Assembly: GCF_002531755.2 (NCBI RefSeq)
Contig: NZ_CP034998.1
Location: 1,116,001 to 1,180,000, forward strand
Length of the DNA stretch: 64,000 nucleotides
DNA from: Rhizobium acidisoli
GTDB lineage: Bacteria; Pseudomonadota; Alphaproteobacteria; Rhizobiales; Rhizobiaceae
Reading direction: 5' to 3'
The position numbers and the translations under genes are program-made. Below are positions 46,892-56,270 of the stretch, piece after piece. The notes beneath the pieces were generated by a model. That model did no database searches and was not told the DNA's origin. It saw only the letters and a program-made list of their open reading frames with translations. How positions within the stretch are numbered: the stretch's first letter is position 1; every line of letters starts with the position of its first letter.

Positions 46892-46931
46892 GTGTCAGCG
46901 AATTGACGGTTGGGTGAAGCTTTGGTGACGC
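46892..46931 (-). promoter_or_regulatory. Four 11-nt-periodic half-sites upstream of the phytase-like gene
   Basis: Read on the minus strand: gcgtcac, gcttcac, ccgtcaa, ctgacac, each followed by 4 nt, exact period 11. The match to the PhoB half-site is moderate for each copy, but the periodicity is exact. The proximal end is 49 nt before the ATG. Confidence 0.4.
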
Positions 46932-46948
46932 GGGTTAAAAGCGTTTGC

Positions 46949-48043
46949 TCAGCCGTGCAGAATGACGGCAGGCGTGTTCAGCACGGTGACCGCGCGCGAG
47001 GAAAGCGCCATCACGCCGAGCGCCTGGCCGCGCCCCCTGACGGCATGGGTGCCGAGATCCTCGCAGGATATATCGTCGGGAAATTTCATGCGCTGCGCAA
47101 GGTCGGCCGAAATCAGCACCGGCCGATTGAGGCTGCGGCAGAGCGTTTCCAGCCGGGCGGTGGTGTTCACCGTATCGCCGAAATAGCTGATCTTGTGATG
47201 ATCGACGCCGATTTCGGCGGTGATGATCTCGCCGCCGTGAAGGGCGGCGCGCAGCTTCGGCACCTGTCCGTAGCTTTTCCGCCAGCCGGCGGCGTTGGCT
47301 TCGATATCGGCGAGGATGTCGAAGATGCAGCGCACGCAGCGCGCGCCCTTGATGCCGCGCGCAAGCGGCCAGGTGATGATCGCCGCATCGCCGACATAGT
47401 CGTTGATCATGCCCTTATGGCGCCTGACGGGCTCGGCGAAGGTCGCAAACAGCGAGCTCAGCAACTGCTGCGCGCGGAGGTCGCCGTGCCTTTCTGCAAA
47501 AGCCGTCGAGTCGACCAGGTCGATGAACAGGAAGACACGCTCTTCCCTGACCGGATTGCGATAGCGGCTGACCAGCATGCTGACGAATACCTCGCGGCCG
47601 AGCAGCTCCCGCACGCGCAGGATGAAGATCAGCGCCGAGCAGACAGCAAGCGCATAGAGGAAGACTTCGTAGGGCATGATGACGAGATCGAGGAACGATG
47701 TTGGCTTCACCATGCCGAGCGACGAGAGCAGCAGCGCGGCACAGGCAAAGCCGATGCTCATCAGAATCTCGTAGATCACCAGCTCGCTGATGATGAAAGC
47801 GAAGGTCGGCAGCTTCTGAATACGCCTGTACAGCGTGCGGAACAGCGCCTTGCGCTCGAAGGCGATGATCGGCATGCCGATGAACAGCGCGAAGATCGCG
47901 CCGACAACGGGCGTCTGATTGGAGTAGAACATCAGATCATAGACGACGCCGCTGGCAGCCAGAACCATCGTGATCAGGATCCAGTTCTGCGTCGGAGATA
48001 TTTCCCGCATGCCGCCTCTTCGCCGTGATTTGCCGTCAGCCAT
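46949..48043 (-). CDS. Membrane-bound class III adenylate/guanylate cyclase
   Basis: A 364-residue protein with four to five N-terminal membrane helices (residues about 20-145) and a cytoplasmic cyclase domain: FLFIDLVDSTAFAERHGD (metal Asp), INDYVGDAAIITWP (second metal Asp) and KISYFGDTVNTTARLE (Asn and Arg of the transition state). Rhizobia have many such cyclases that make cAMP. An alternative start at 48010 (MREISPTQNW) has agagg upstream and would give 353 residues. Confidence 0.87.
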   Translation of the reverse strand: MADGKSRRRGGMREISPTQNWILITMVLAASGVVYDLMFYSNQTPVVGAIFALFIGMPIIAFERKALFRTLYRRIQKLPTFAFIISELVIYEILMSIGFACAALLLSSLGMVKPTSFLDLVIMPYEVFLYALAVCSALIFILRVRELLGREVFVSMLVSRYRNPVREERVFLFIDLVDSTAFAERHGDLRAQQLLSSLFATFAEPVRRHKGMINDYVGDAAIITWPLARGIKGARCVRCIFDILADIEANAAGWRKSYGQVPKLRAALHGGEIITAEIGVDHHKISYFGDTVNTTARLETLCRSLNRPVLISADLAQRMKFPDDISCEDLGTHAVRGRGQALGVMALSSRAVTVLNTPAVILHG

Positions 48044-48090
48044 TGTTTCAGCTGGGAAAAAAGCGTCAAGCGAATTCGATTGTCGTCTTA

Positions 48091-48132
48091 CAACGCCGCG
48101 CGGACGCGCAAAGGCGCTGCAACACTTGAACC
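48091..48132 (+). repeat. Degenerate copy of a dispersed intergenic motif
   Basis: Shares cgccgcgcg and a cgctgnaacact-like tail with 25677-25726. It lies between rnd and the cyclase gene. Confidence 0.35.
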
Positions 48133-49277
48133 TAGAGGCTGACGGTTTCGACCTTGCGGCCGACGAAGCGCAGAGCGATCTGACCCTGGATCAGCTGCAG
48201 CGCCGGCTCGCCGAAAAGATCGCGCCGCCAGCCGTTGAGGGCGGCGACTTCGGCCTTCTCGCCCTCGGCGGCGATCCGGTCGAGATCCTCGCTGTTGGCG
48301 ATCACCTTCGGCGCCACGCCGTGTTTCTCCGAAATCAGCTTCAAGAGCACCTTCAGCAATTCGACGGCAGCAGCGGCCCCTTCGGGCGCCTGCGCCTGGC
48401 GCGGCACATGTGGCATATCGGCTTTCGGAAGAGCGAGCGCGGCGTTGACGGCCTCGATGACGGCGCCGCCGGAGGTCGAGCGCTCCCAGCCTTTCGGAAT
48501 GGTGCGCAACCGGCCAAGCGCCTCGGTATCCTTGGGCTGCTGCTGGGCGATCTCGTAGATGGCATCGTCCTTCAGCACCCGCGAACGCGGCACGTTGCGC
48601 GACCGCGCCTCGCGTTCGCGCCAGGCGGCGACAAATTTCAGGATCGCCAGCTCCTGCGGCTTGCGCAGGCGCATCTTCAGCCGCTGCCAGGCATCATCGG
48701 GATGCAGGTCGTAGGTTTCGCGCGCCTCGAGAATGTCCATCTCCTCGGAGAGCCAGGAGGTGCGGCCTTCACGATCGAGTTCCGCCTTCAGCGACAGATA
48801 GACGTCGCGCAGGTGGGTGACGTCGGCCAGCGCATATTCCAGCTGCTTGTCGGAGAGCGGCCGACGGCTCCAGTCAGTGAAGCGCGAGGACTTGTCGATG
48901 TGGACGTTCTTGATGCGGCTGACCAGCTGATCATAGGAGACGCTGTCGCCGAAGCCGCAGACCATGGCGGCGACCTGCGTGTCGAAGATCGGATGCGGAA
49001 TGAGATTGCCGCGGTTGAAGATGATTTCGATGTCCTGACGGGCCGCGTGAAAGACCTTCAGCACCTTCGGATCGGCCATCAGCTCGAAGAAGGGGGCGAG
49101 ATCGATGCCCTTGGCCAGCGGATCGACGAGCACTTCGGTCGTCGGGCTCGCCATCTGGATCAGGCAAAGCTCCGGCCAGAAGGTCGTCTCGCGCAGGAAT
49201 TCGGTGTCGATGGTGATGAAGTCGGACTTGGCCAGCTCTTTGCAGGCGGCCGCCAAATCGGCGGTGGTTTCGATCAT
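48132..49277 (-). CDS. rnd: Ribonuclease D
   Basis: A 3'-5' exoribonuclease that trims tRNA precursors. The 381-residue protein has the DEDD exonuclease motifs FITIDTEFLRE, HAARQDIEIIF and the later YALADVTHLRDVY, then an HRDC domain (LAILKFVAAWREREARSRNVPRS, residues about 210-290). Length fits. The 129 nt before it hold no gene. Confidence 0.95.
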   Translation of the reverse strand: MIETTADLAAACKELAKSDFITIDTEFLRETTFWPELCLIQMASPTTEVLVDPLAKGIDLAPFFELMADPKVLKVFHAARQDIEIIFNRGNLIPHPIFDTQVAAMVCGFGDSVSYDQLVSRIKNVHIDKSSRFTDWSRRPLSDKQLEYALADVTHLRDVYLSLKAELDREGRTSWLSEEMDILEARETYDLHPDDAWQRLKMRLRKPQELAILKFVAAWREREARSRNVPRSRVLKDDAIYEIAQQQPKDTEALGRLRTIPKGWERSTSGGAVIEAVNAALALPKADMPHVPRQAQAPEGAAAAVELLKVLLKLISEKHGVAPKVIANSEDLDRIAAEGEKAEVAALNGWRRDLFGEPALQLIQGQIALRFVGRKVETVSL

Positions 49278-49406
49278 ATCATTTCATTCGCAAGGAAAAG
49301 GTCGGTTGAACCTTCCTTCTCCTTTCGCTTCGATATGTCAATACAACAGCATAAGCTTCGCGCATTGCTGGCCAAGAATTACGTCCAAACTGCGGCACAG
49401 GCCGCC

Positions 49407-50798
49407 TCAGCTCACTCTGAGGTAGCTGGTCATTCCGGTCTTCTGGTGCTCGATGATATGGCAATGCAGCAGCCAGTCGCCGGGATTGTCGGCGACGAAG
49501 GCGAGCTGCACCTTCTCGTCCGGCTGGATGAGATAGGTATCGGAGACGAGCGGCATCACCTGCCGCGTCGAAGAGGAGATCACCGTGAAGCTCATCCCGT
49601 GCAGATGGATCGGATGCGCGTGCGGCGTCGTGTTCTCCAGATTGAAGACGTAGCTTTTGCCGAGCTTCAGTTCCGCCAGCGGCGCCGTCGGATCGGGTGT
49701 GTCGCCCGGCCACGGCACCTTGTTGATGGCCCAGAAGCTGTAGCCGAGCGTGCCGCAGATGCTGTCAGTGGCGGTATTTTCGGCCGTGGCGCTCAGCACC
49801 AGCGGGATCTCCTCGGCGGCGGAAAGATCGGCCTTCGCCACCGGATTTTCGGCAAGCGGCCCGAGATCGCCGATCTCACGCTTCAGCGACGGCCCGGTGG
49901 CGCGCAGGCTGGCGATCGTCTTCGGCGTGGTGCCGCGGATATCCTCGAGCGTTGCGACAGCGCCTTCACTGTCCGGCATGCGCACGGCAAGATCGAGCCG
50001 CTGGCCCGGACCGATCTGCAGCAGGTCGAGGGGAAAACGCTTCGGCACCGGATTGCCGTCGATGGCGATGACGGTCGTATCGGCGCCTTCCATCTTTAGC
50101 GAGAAGATCCGCGTCACGTCCGTCACGGCGATGCGCAGCCGCACCAGCCCGCCGGCCGGCGCGTCGTATTGCGGCTCCTGATGCCAGTTGGCGGTGCGCA
50201 CCGTGCCGTAGGTGCCCGATTTGGCGGCGTCACGCGGCCGGAAGGGAGCAATGAACTGCCCGTCGCCGCCGAGCCGCCAATCGCGCAGGTTCAGCACCAC
50301 CTCCGCATCGAATTCAGGATCGGCCGGATCTTCGACGACGATGACGCCGGTCATGCCGTGCCCCATCTGCGTCAGCGTATTGCAATGCGGATGATACCAG
50401 AAGGTGCCGGCATCGGGCGGCGTGAAGGCATAGTCGAAGCTGTCGCTAGTATAGATATAGGGCTGCGTCATGAAGGGCACGCCGTCCATGCGGTTGTCGA
50501 TGCGAAGCCCGTGCCAGTGGATCGTCGTCGGCTCGTCGAGCCCGTTTTTCAGCCGCGCCGCATAGGGGCGTCCCTTCGTCATCCTGAGAACCGGCGGCAT
50601 GCCGTCAGGGCCCCAGCTCATGACATCCCGGGTCGGTCCGGCGTCGGTCAGTATGGCCTCGGTCTTCACCGCCGTCAGCAGCTGCGGTTCGGGTGCTGCC
50701 TCGGCAAGCCCGAATTTGTCGGCAATGCCGATGCCGGCACCATAGGCGCCCGCGACGGCGGATGCCTTGAGAAGGTTGCGGCGGGTCAAGAGAGGCAT
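49407..50798 (-). CDS. Multicopper oxidase (Tat-exported)
   Basis: A 463-residue protein with a Tat-like signal (LTRRNLLKASAVAGAYGAG). The four copper-binding motifs are present: TIHWHGLRID, FWYHPHCNT, HPIHLHGMSF and LLHCHIIEHQKTGM, the last with an axial Met. Three cupredoxin domains fit the length. Enzymes of this type, such as CueO-like laccases, oxidise Cu(I), metals or phenols in the periplasm. No Met-rich insert is seen and no copper regulator is next to it. Confidence 0.92.
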   Translation of the reverse strand: MPLLTRRNLLKASAVAGAYGAGIGIADKFGLAEAAPEPQLLTAVKTEAILTDAGPTRDVMSWGPDGMPPVLRMTKGRPYAARLKNGLDEPTTIHWHGLRIDNRMDGVPFMTQPYIYTSDSFDYAFTPPDAGTFWYHPHCNTLTQMGHGMTGVIVVEDPADPEFDAEVVLNLRDWRLGGDGQFIAPFRPRDAAKSGTYGTVRTANWHQEPQYDAPAGGLVRLRIAVTDVTRIFSLKMEGADTTVIAIDGNPVPKRFPLDLLQIGPGQRLDLAVRMPDSEGAVATLEDIRGTTPKTIASLRATGPSLKREIGDLGPLAENPVAKADLSAAEEIPLVLSATAENTATDSICGTLGYSFWAINKVPWPGDTPDPTAPLAELKLGKSYVFNLENTTPHAHPIHLHGMSFTVISSSTRQVMPLVSDTYLIQPDEKVQLAFVADNPGDWLLHCHIIEHQKTGMTSYLRVS

Positions 50799-51053
50799 GC
50801 GGGCGCTCCAAGGTGAGAATGCCGATCCTTTTAAAGTTGAGAGGCACCTTCATCAATACGGTAAACGCGGCCAAACTGCCGCAGCATCCGGGCCGCTGCC
50901 TCGCCATAAACGCGTGCCAAACAGGCGGGCGGCGCGCGCCAAGCCTTGACAAATCGGAGCGTCCATGCGCTTTTCCGCCCGATTTTCTTGTCGGCGCTTG
51001 AGGGTCTTTGAACCCTTGCTGCCGTCTTCAGCCACATGCCAGGATTTGAGATC

Positions 51054-52844
51054 ATGCATCGCTATCGCAGCCACACATGTGCCGCCCTCCGCAAGACGGA
51101 TGTCGGCTCGACCGTCCGTATCTCCGGCTGGGTCCATCGCGTCCGCGACCATGGCGGCGTTCTCTTCATCGACCTTCGCGACCATTACGGCATCACCCAG
51201 GTCGTCGCCGATCCGGACAGCCCGGCCTTCAAGATGGCCGAGACCGTGCGCGGCGAATGGGTGATCCGCATCGACGGCCTCGTCAAGGCCCGCACCGAAG
51301 ACACCGTCAACAAGGCGATGGCGACCGGCGAGATAGAGCTCTACGCCCAGGAGATCGAAGTGCTCTCCGCCGCCAAGGAATTGCCGCTGCCGGTGTTCGG
51401 CGAGCCTGATTATCCGGAAGATGTTCGCCTCAAATACCGCTTCCTCGATCTTCGCCGCGAAACGCTGCATAAGAACATCGTCAAGCGCACCCAGGTGATC
51501 TCGGCGATGCGCCGCGAAATGGGCAATGTCGGCTTTACCGAATATACCACGCCGATCCTGACGGCATCCTCGCCGGAAGGCGCGCGCGACTTCCTCGTGC
51601 CGTCGCGCATCCATCCCGGCACCTTCTACGCCCTGCCGCAGGCGCCGCAGCAGTACAAGCAGCTGCTGATGGTCGCCGGCTTCGACCGCTACTTCCAGAT
51701 CGCGCCGTGCTTCCGCGATGAAGACCCGCGCGCCGACCGTCTGCCGGGCGAATTCTACCAGCTCGACCTCGAAATGAGCTTCGTCACCCAGGAAGACGTC
51801 TGGAACACGATGGGCCCGCTGATGACAAGCGTGTTCGAGGAGTTCGCCGAAGGCAAGCCGGTCACCAAGGAGTGGCCGCGCATCCCCTATGACGAAGCGA
51901 TCCGCAAATATGGTTCGGACAAGCCGGACCTGCGCAACCCGATCGTCATGGAAGCGGTGACCGAGCATTTCGCCGGCTCCGGCTTCAAGGTCTTCGCCGG
52001 GATGATCGCCTCCAACCCGAAGGTTCAGATCTGGGCGATCCCGGCCAAATCAGGTGGCTCGCGCGCTTTCTGCGACCGTATGAACGCCTGGGCGCAGAGC
52101 CAGGGCCAGCCGGGTCTCGGCTATATCTTCTGGCGCAGTGAAAACGACAAGCTCGAAGGCGCCGGCCCGCTTGCCAAGAACATCGGCGAGGAGCGCACCG
52201 ATGCGATCCGCACCCAGCTCGGTCTCGGCGATGGCGACGCCTGCTTCTTCGTCGCCGGCGAGCCGGAAAAATTCTACAAGTTTGCCGGCGAGGCGCGCAC
52301 CAAGGCCGGCGAGGAACTGAACCTCGTCGACCGCGACCGCTTCGAACTGTGCTGGATTGTCGACTTCCCCTTCTTCGAATGGAGCGAGGAAGACAAGAAG
52401 GTCGACTTCGCCCACAATCCGTTCTCGATGCCGCAGGGCGGCCTGGACGCGCTGCAGAACCAGGACCCGTTGACGATCAAGGCTTTCCAATACGACGCCG
52501 TCTGCAACGGCTTCGAAATCGCCTCGGGCTCGATCCGCAACCAGTCGCCGGAAACCATGGTCGCCGCCTTCGAGAAGGTCGGCCTCAGCCAGCAGGATGT
52601 CGAGGATCGTTTCGGCGGCCTCTATCGCGCCTTCCAGTACGGCGCCCCCCCGCATGGTGGTGCTGCCTTCGGTATCGACCGCATCGTCATGCTGCTCGTC
52701 GGCGCCAAGAACCTGCGCGAAATCTCGCTGTTCCCGATGAACCAGCAGGCCCAGGATCTGCTGATGGGCGCGCCCAGCCCGGCAACCCCGACGCAGCTGC
52801 GTGAACTCTCGATCCGGCCGATCCCGCCGGTCAAGAAGGACTGA
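51054..52844 (+). CDS. aspS: Aspartyl-tRNA synthetase (probably non-discriminating)
   Basis: A 596-residue class II synthetase: N-terminal OB fold ([23 protein letters not shown]), the catalytic core with [19 protein letters not shown] and a GAD insertion, and the C-terminal motif 3 [10 protein letters not shown]. Start [13 protein letters not shown]. That it also charges tRNA-Asn, as many alphaproteobacterial enzymes do, is an inference. A strong terminator follows. Confidence 0.96.
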   Translation: MHRYRSHTCAALRKTDVGSTVRISGWVHRVRDHGGVLFIDLRDHYGITQVVADPDSPAFKMAETVRGEWVIRIDGLVKARTEDTVNKAMATGEIELYAQEIEVLSAAKELPLPVFGEPDYPEDVRLKYRFLDLRRETLHKNIVKRTQVISAMRREMGNVGFTEYTTPILTASSPEGARDFLVPSRIHPGTFYALPQAPQQYKQLLMVAGFDRYFQIAPCFRDEDPRADRLPGEFYQLDLEMSFVTQEDVWNTMGPLMTSVFEEFAEGKPVTKEWPRIPYDEAIRKYGSDKPDLRNPIVMEAVTEHFAGSGFKVFAGMIASNPKVQIWAIPAKSGGSRAFCDRMNAWAQSQGQPGLGYIFWRSENDKLEGAGPLAKNIGEERTDAIRTQLGLGDGDACFFVAGEPEKFYKFAGEARTKAGEELNLVDRDRFELCWIVDFPFFEWSEEDKKVDFAHNPFSMPQGGLDALQNQDPLTIKAFQYDAVCNGFEIASGSIRNQSPETMVAAFEKVGLSQQDVEDRFGGLYRAFQYGAPPHGGAAFGIDRIVMLLVGAKNLREISLFPMNQQAQDLLMGAPSPATPTQLRELSIRPIPPVKKD

Positions 52845-52862
52845 GTCGTCCCATTTTTGAAT

Positions 52863-52900
52863 GCAAAAGGCCCGGCGACCGCTGTCGCCGGGCCTTTTGC
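52863..52900. terminator. Bidirectional intrinsic terminator
   Basis: Perfect 17-bp stem (gcaaaaggcccggcgac / gtcgccgggccttttgc) with a 4-nt loop, between aspS and the convergent serine hydrolase gene. Confidence 0.85.
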
Positions 52901-52913
52901 TTATCCGGATTGT

Positions 52914-54083
52914 TCACAATGCCGCGTAGATCGCCTCGCGAAGATCGACCGTGAACTTGCCCCACATGCCCTCCAGCGTCGTGTTCGTCAGCGCAACGAC
53001 GGTCAGCCCGTTGACCGGGTCGATGAACCAGCTGTGGCCGTAGACGCCGCCCCATTTCAGCGTGCCCTTGGGGAAGGGGACGCCTGCCTCGGCCGGATCG
53101 GTGATGACAGACCAGCCGAAGCCAAAGCCGGAGCCGGGTTCGTGCTGCTGGCGGTGCCCGCCGGCCTGGTCGGTCGTCATCATCGCTACGGTTTCCGCCG
53201 AAAGCAGCGGTGCGCCACTTCGACGGATGGTGTCGAGTACGGCCAGAACATCACCAGCCGTTCCCGCCATGCCGGCGCCGCCGGAGTGATAAGAGGCGGG
53301 GTCGAAGATGCGGTTCGGCGCGAAGCGGATGGGACCCATCAGCGACATCACCACCGCATTCTCGCCCATGAGCGCCGGTTCCGGTGAAGCGTCCATATAG
53401 GCGGCGGCAAGCCGGCTGTGGTCACCAACAGAAAACGCCGTGTCGGCAAGGCCAAGCGGTCTTGTCACCAGTTCGGCAACGGCCTCACCCAACGGGACAC
53501 CGGTTTCCGCCTCGATGACGCCGCCGAGAACATCCATGGCAAGGGAATATTGCCAGTCGCTGCCCGGCGCAAAACGCAGCGGCACGCTGGCGATCCGCCG
53601 CAGATTTTCGGTGAGCCGCAGTCCCGGCTGGTCGAGGCCGTCGGAAATGCCGGCGCTGATATAGGGACCGCCGTCCTCTTCGGAGAAGCCGTAGCCGAGG
53701 CCTGATGTATGTGTCAGCAGGTGACGGATGCGAATGGTGGCTTCGCCGCCGTCGGGAAGCTTCGGCCGGAAGTCCGGCAGCCATCTGGTCACGGCGTCGT
53801 CGAGCCCGATCCTCGATTGCTCGACGAGCCGCATCGCGGCGATGGTGACGATCGGCTTGGTGATGGAGGCAAGCCTGAAGATCGCGTCCTCGCGCATTGC
53901 CTGGCCGTTTTCGCGGTCGGCGAAGCCTGCCGCGCGGCGGTGAATGATCTCGCCGTTGCGGGCGACGAGCACGACCGTGCCGACCAGCCGCTTTTCGTCG
54001 AGCGCATTTGTGATTGCCGCGTCAACAGCCGCGCCAAGGGATGAATGCCTGTTGGCCTCAGCCTTTTCGAGGGGAAGACTCAT
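52914..54083 (-). CDS. Beta-lactamase-fold serine hydrolase (class C-like esterase)
   Basis: A 389-residue protein with the S-x-x-K motif (RLASITKPIV) near residue 75, a Tyr motif in WQYSLAMD, and GVYGHSWFIDP in place of the third motif. It belongs to the group of EstB-like esterases, D-aminopeptidases and class C beta-lactamases. No signal peptide is seen, so it may be cytoplasmic and an esterase rather than a resistance enzyme. Start at 54083; divergent from the TetR gene, 24 nt away at the closest. Confidence 0.87.
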   Translation of the reverse strand: MSLPLEKAEANRHSSLGAAVDAAITNALDEKRLVGTVVLVARNGEIIHRRAAGFADRENGQAMREDAIFRLASITKPIVTIAAMRLVEQSRIGLDDAVTRWLPDFRPKLPDGGEATIRIRHLLTHTSGLGYGFSEEDGGPYISAGISDGLDQPGLRLTENLRRIASVPLRFAPGSDWQYSLAMDVLGGVIEAETGVPLGEAVAELVTRPLGLADTAFSVGDHSRLAAAYMDASPEPALMGENAVVMSLMGPIRFAPNRIFDPASYHSGGAGMAGTAGDVLAVLDTIRRSGAPLLSAETVAMMTTDQAGGHRQQHEPGSGFGFGWSVITDPAEAGVPFPKGTLKWGGVYGHSWFIDPVNGLTVVALTNTTLEGMWGKFTVDLREAIYAAL

Positions 54084-54107
54084 CAGATTAAACCTTCTAT
54101 AATCACA

Positions 54108-54791
54108 ATGACCGTTCCTGAATATAGCAAGCCGTCTCGAATTTCTAGAGTGATCACTGTGAAAAATAGTGCCGACGTGAAAAATCCTCCCGCCCGCCGC
54201 CGCGGCCGCCCACCGGCCTTCGACCGCGAGGTGGTTCTGGCGGCCGCAAGGGAAACCTTTTGGGCGCATGGATACGAGGGCGCCTCGATCGCCGATCTCA
54301 CCGCCGCTATGGGCATCACGCCGCAAAGCCTCTATGCCGCCTTCAATTCGAAGGCCGAGCTCTATCGCGCGGCCCTGCAGCAATACCGGATGCTGGGAGC
54401 CGACACGTTTTCCGCCCTCGGCGAGCCGATCGATACCGTGTCCGCCTTCGAGCGTATATTGCAAGGATCGGCCGCGATCTTCGCGGCGCCTGAACATCCG
54501 AAGGGCTGCATGATCTCGACGGCGGTGCTGAATTGCGCCAGCGAAAACGATGGTGTCGCCGATCATGTTGCGACGCTGCGCCGCCAGTCGCTGAGCGGAT
54601 TTGCAGCAAGGATCGAGCGCGGCATCCGCGAGGGCGATATCAAGGCCGGGACCAATGCCGGCGCGTTGGCACGGTTCGTCGCCGCGATCGTCCAGGGCAT
54701 GTCGGTGCAGGCGAGAGACGGGGCATCTCTTGAGGAGTTGCTCGATATCGCAACCCTCGCCATCGCCGAAGTCTCCCGCCACCGCGTCTGA
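54108..54791 (+). CDS. TetR family transcriptional regulator
   Basis: An HTH at the N-terminus (REVVLAAARETFWAHGYEGAS then IADLTAAMGITPQSLYAAFNSKAELY) and a helical ligand domain with a conserved Cys (HPKGCMISTAVLNCA). The start is unsure: ATG 54108 gives 227 residues, GTG 54150 or GTG 54159 would give about 213 or 210 and leave room for a promoter. Probably represses the divergent hydrolase gene. A 10-bp palindrome agtgatcact (54149-54158) lies near the later starts. Confidence 0.86.
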   Translation: MTVPEYSKPSRISRVITVKNSADVKNPPARRRGRPPAFDREVVLAAARETFWAHGYEGASIADLTAAMGITPQSLYAAFNSKAELYRAALQQYRMLGADTFSALGEPIDTVSAFERILQGSAAIFAAPEHPKGCMISTAVLNCASENDGVADHVATLRRQSLSGFAARIERGIREGDIKAGTNAGALARFVAAIVQGMSVQARDGASLEELLDIATLAIAEVSRHRV

Positions 54792-54798
54792 AAACGAA

Positions 54799-54829
54799 AA
54801 AGGCCCGGCAACGGAATTGCCGGACCTTT
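54799..54829 (+). terminator. Intrinsic terminator of the TetR gene
   Basis: Thirteen-bp stem with one mismatch (aaaggcccggcaa / ttgccggaccttt) and a short loop. It lies 8 nt after the stop. Confidence 0.75.
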
Positions 54830-54848
54830 CTTTAAGGAAACCAAGCGA

Positions 54849-56036
54849 TCAGTCGTTGGCCGAAACCTTGACGCCGAGCACCTGCGGCAGCGTGTTCGGA
54901 GCGCCCATGGCAGCGCCGACGATCGTCGGGAACGGCACCGGCTTTTCGGGAGCGGCCTTGACGGTCAGGCTCTTCGGATCGTCGAGGAAGGTGTTGACGG
55001 CAGCCGAAACGGCATTCTGCAGTTCCGGGATATTGAGCTGCGCCAGCATGATCGGCGTCATCGCCTTCAGCGAATCCGCCATCTGCTTGCCCGACATGTT
55101 CTGCTGCGAGCCGGCATAATCGAGCGCGCGCTTGGTGATCGAGGCATCGTCGAAACGGACCTGCGCGGCCTCGAAGGAAAGCTGCTGCATCAGGCCGAGC
55201 ATGGCGAGGCCGAGCGCTTGCTGCGACTGTTCCTTGTTCGGATTGGCTTCGGATTCCTTCATCGCATCCTGCATCGATTTCATGAAGGCCATCGTGTAGC
55301 CGGAGATCTTGAAGCCGAGGTTCAGCTTGCCGACATTGGTGAAGTCGAAAGCAAATTCCGAAATGTCGATCGTACCGGGGGCGAGCTCCCAGGCGCCTTT
55401 CATGGTGATGTCGCCCTGGACGTGCTGCAGGGCGAGCTTCTCGATCGCATCCTTGCTCTGCGCATCTTCGGTCTTGGTGAGATCAGCCTTCATGCTTTTG
55501 AAGGCGCCGTCGAAATCGAAGCCGGATTCGTCCTCGCGCAGCGTCAGGTTCATGTTGCTTTCGAGCAGCGAGAACACTTCCGCGCCGTCCTTGACCACCT
55601 TCAGCGGGCCGATATGGGCGGTTTCATAGAGCATCATGGTGTCGAGCGTGTCGCCGCCCGGCGTTGCCGGCACGGAGATGCCGCCGAGCGTCAGCTCCTG
55701 CGCCGTCACGGTGACGCCGTCTTGCGTCTTGTTGATGTCGGGGAAGGCGGCTTCCTCGATGTAGTAGCCGCCATCCTCGTCTTCCTCGACACCGGAAAGG
55801 GTGATTTCGCCGATGGGCAGGCTCTCGCCGCCGGTCGGCTTGACGGTGACATTCTTCAACGTGACGGTCGTGCCGTCGATATCGACGCTTTCAGCCGCAA
55901 TCGTCCCACCCTGGGCGGCATAGGCGGCATTGATCTTCTTCAAGAGATCGGTACCGTCGAGAGCGAAAGCCGAGCCGGCGAGCGAGAAAAAGGCGGCGCC
56001 CGACAGCATCAGCCGCGTTGTCCGGTAAAAATTCAT
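54849..56036 (-). CDS. Periplasmic protein of unknown function
   Basis: A 395-residue protein with a signal peptide (hydrophobic MLSGAAFFSLAGSAFA). The rest reads as long amphipathic beta repeats with acidic loops (GEITLSGVEEDEDGGYY) and a helical part near residues 255-330. The layout is reminiscent of YdgA/AsmA-like lipid-binding proteins, but I do not recognise a family. Single-gene unit, convergent with the TetR gene. Gap 56037-56270 upstream holds its promoter and that of parC. Confidence 0.8.
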   Translation of the reverse strand: MNFYRTTRLMLSGAAFFSLAGSAFALDGTDLLKKINAAYAAQGGTIAAESVDIDGTTVTLKNVTVKPTGGESLPIGEITLSGVEEDEDGGYYIEEAAFPDINKTQDGVTVTAQELTLGGISVPATPGGDTLDTMMLYETAHIGPLKVVKDGAEVFSLLESNMNLTLREDESGFDFDGAFKSMKADLTKTEDAQSKDAIEKLALQHVQGDITMKGAWELAPGTIDISEFAFDFTNVGKLNLGFKISGYTMAFMKSMQDAMKESEANPNKEQSQQALGLAMLGLMQQLSFEAAQVRFDDASITKRALDYAGSQQNMSGKQMADSLKAMTPIMLAQLNIPELQNAVSAAVNTFLDDPKSLTVKAAPEKPVPFPTIVGAAMGAPNTLPQVLGVKVSAND

Positions 56037-56270
56037 GGGGTGATTCCTCTGGTGGCGTGTGGCGGTTGGAAATCTGCAGTTACGCTACTACGGATTGGGC
56101 CCGCTTTATATTTGCGGACTTCTAAATTTCCGTTGAAAGGAACGGCAAACGAAGTCCAAATTGCGGCGGAACGTTTGTCTCATCCTTTGATGTCGGTGCC
56201 AAGACTTCATCCACAACTGCTATGGCCTGGATTCCTTGCCCGCCAGCCTCTTCTGGGCTAGTCAGAACCT

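Noticed and set aside
47970..50099. Long plus-strand open frame across rnd and the multicopper oxidase
   Set aside because: Spans the ends of two well-supported minus-strand genes; no ribosome site or family resemblance.
52914..54083. True antibiotic-resistance beta-lactamase
   Set aside because: No export signal and the third motif is atypical, so an esterase or peptidase is more likely.
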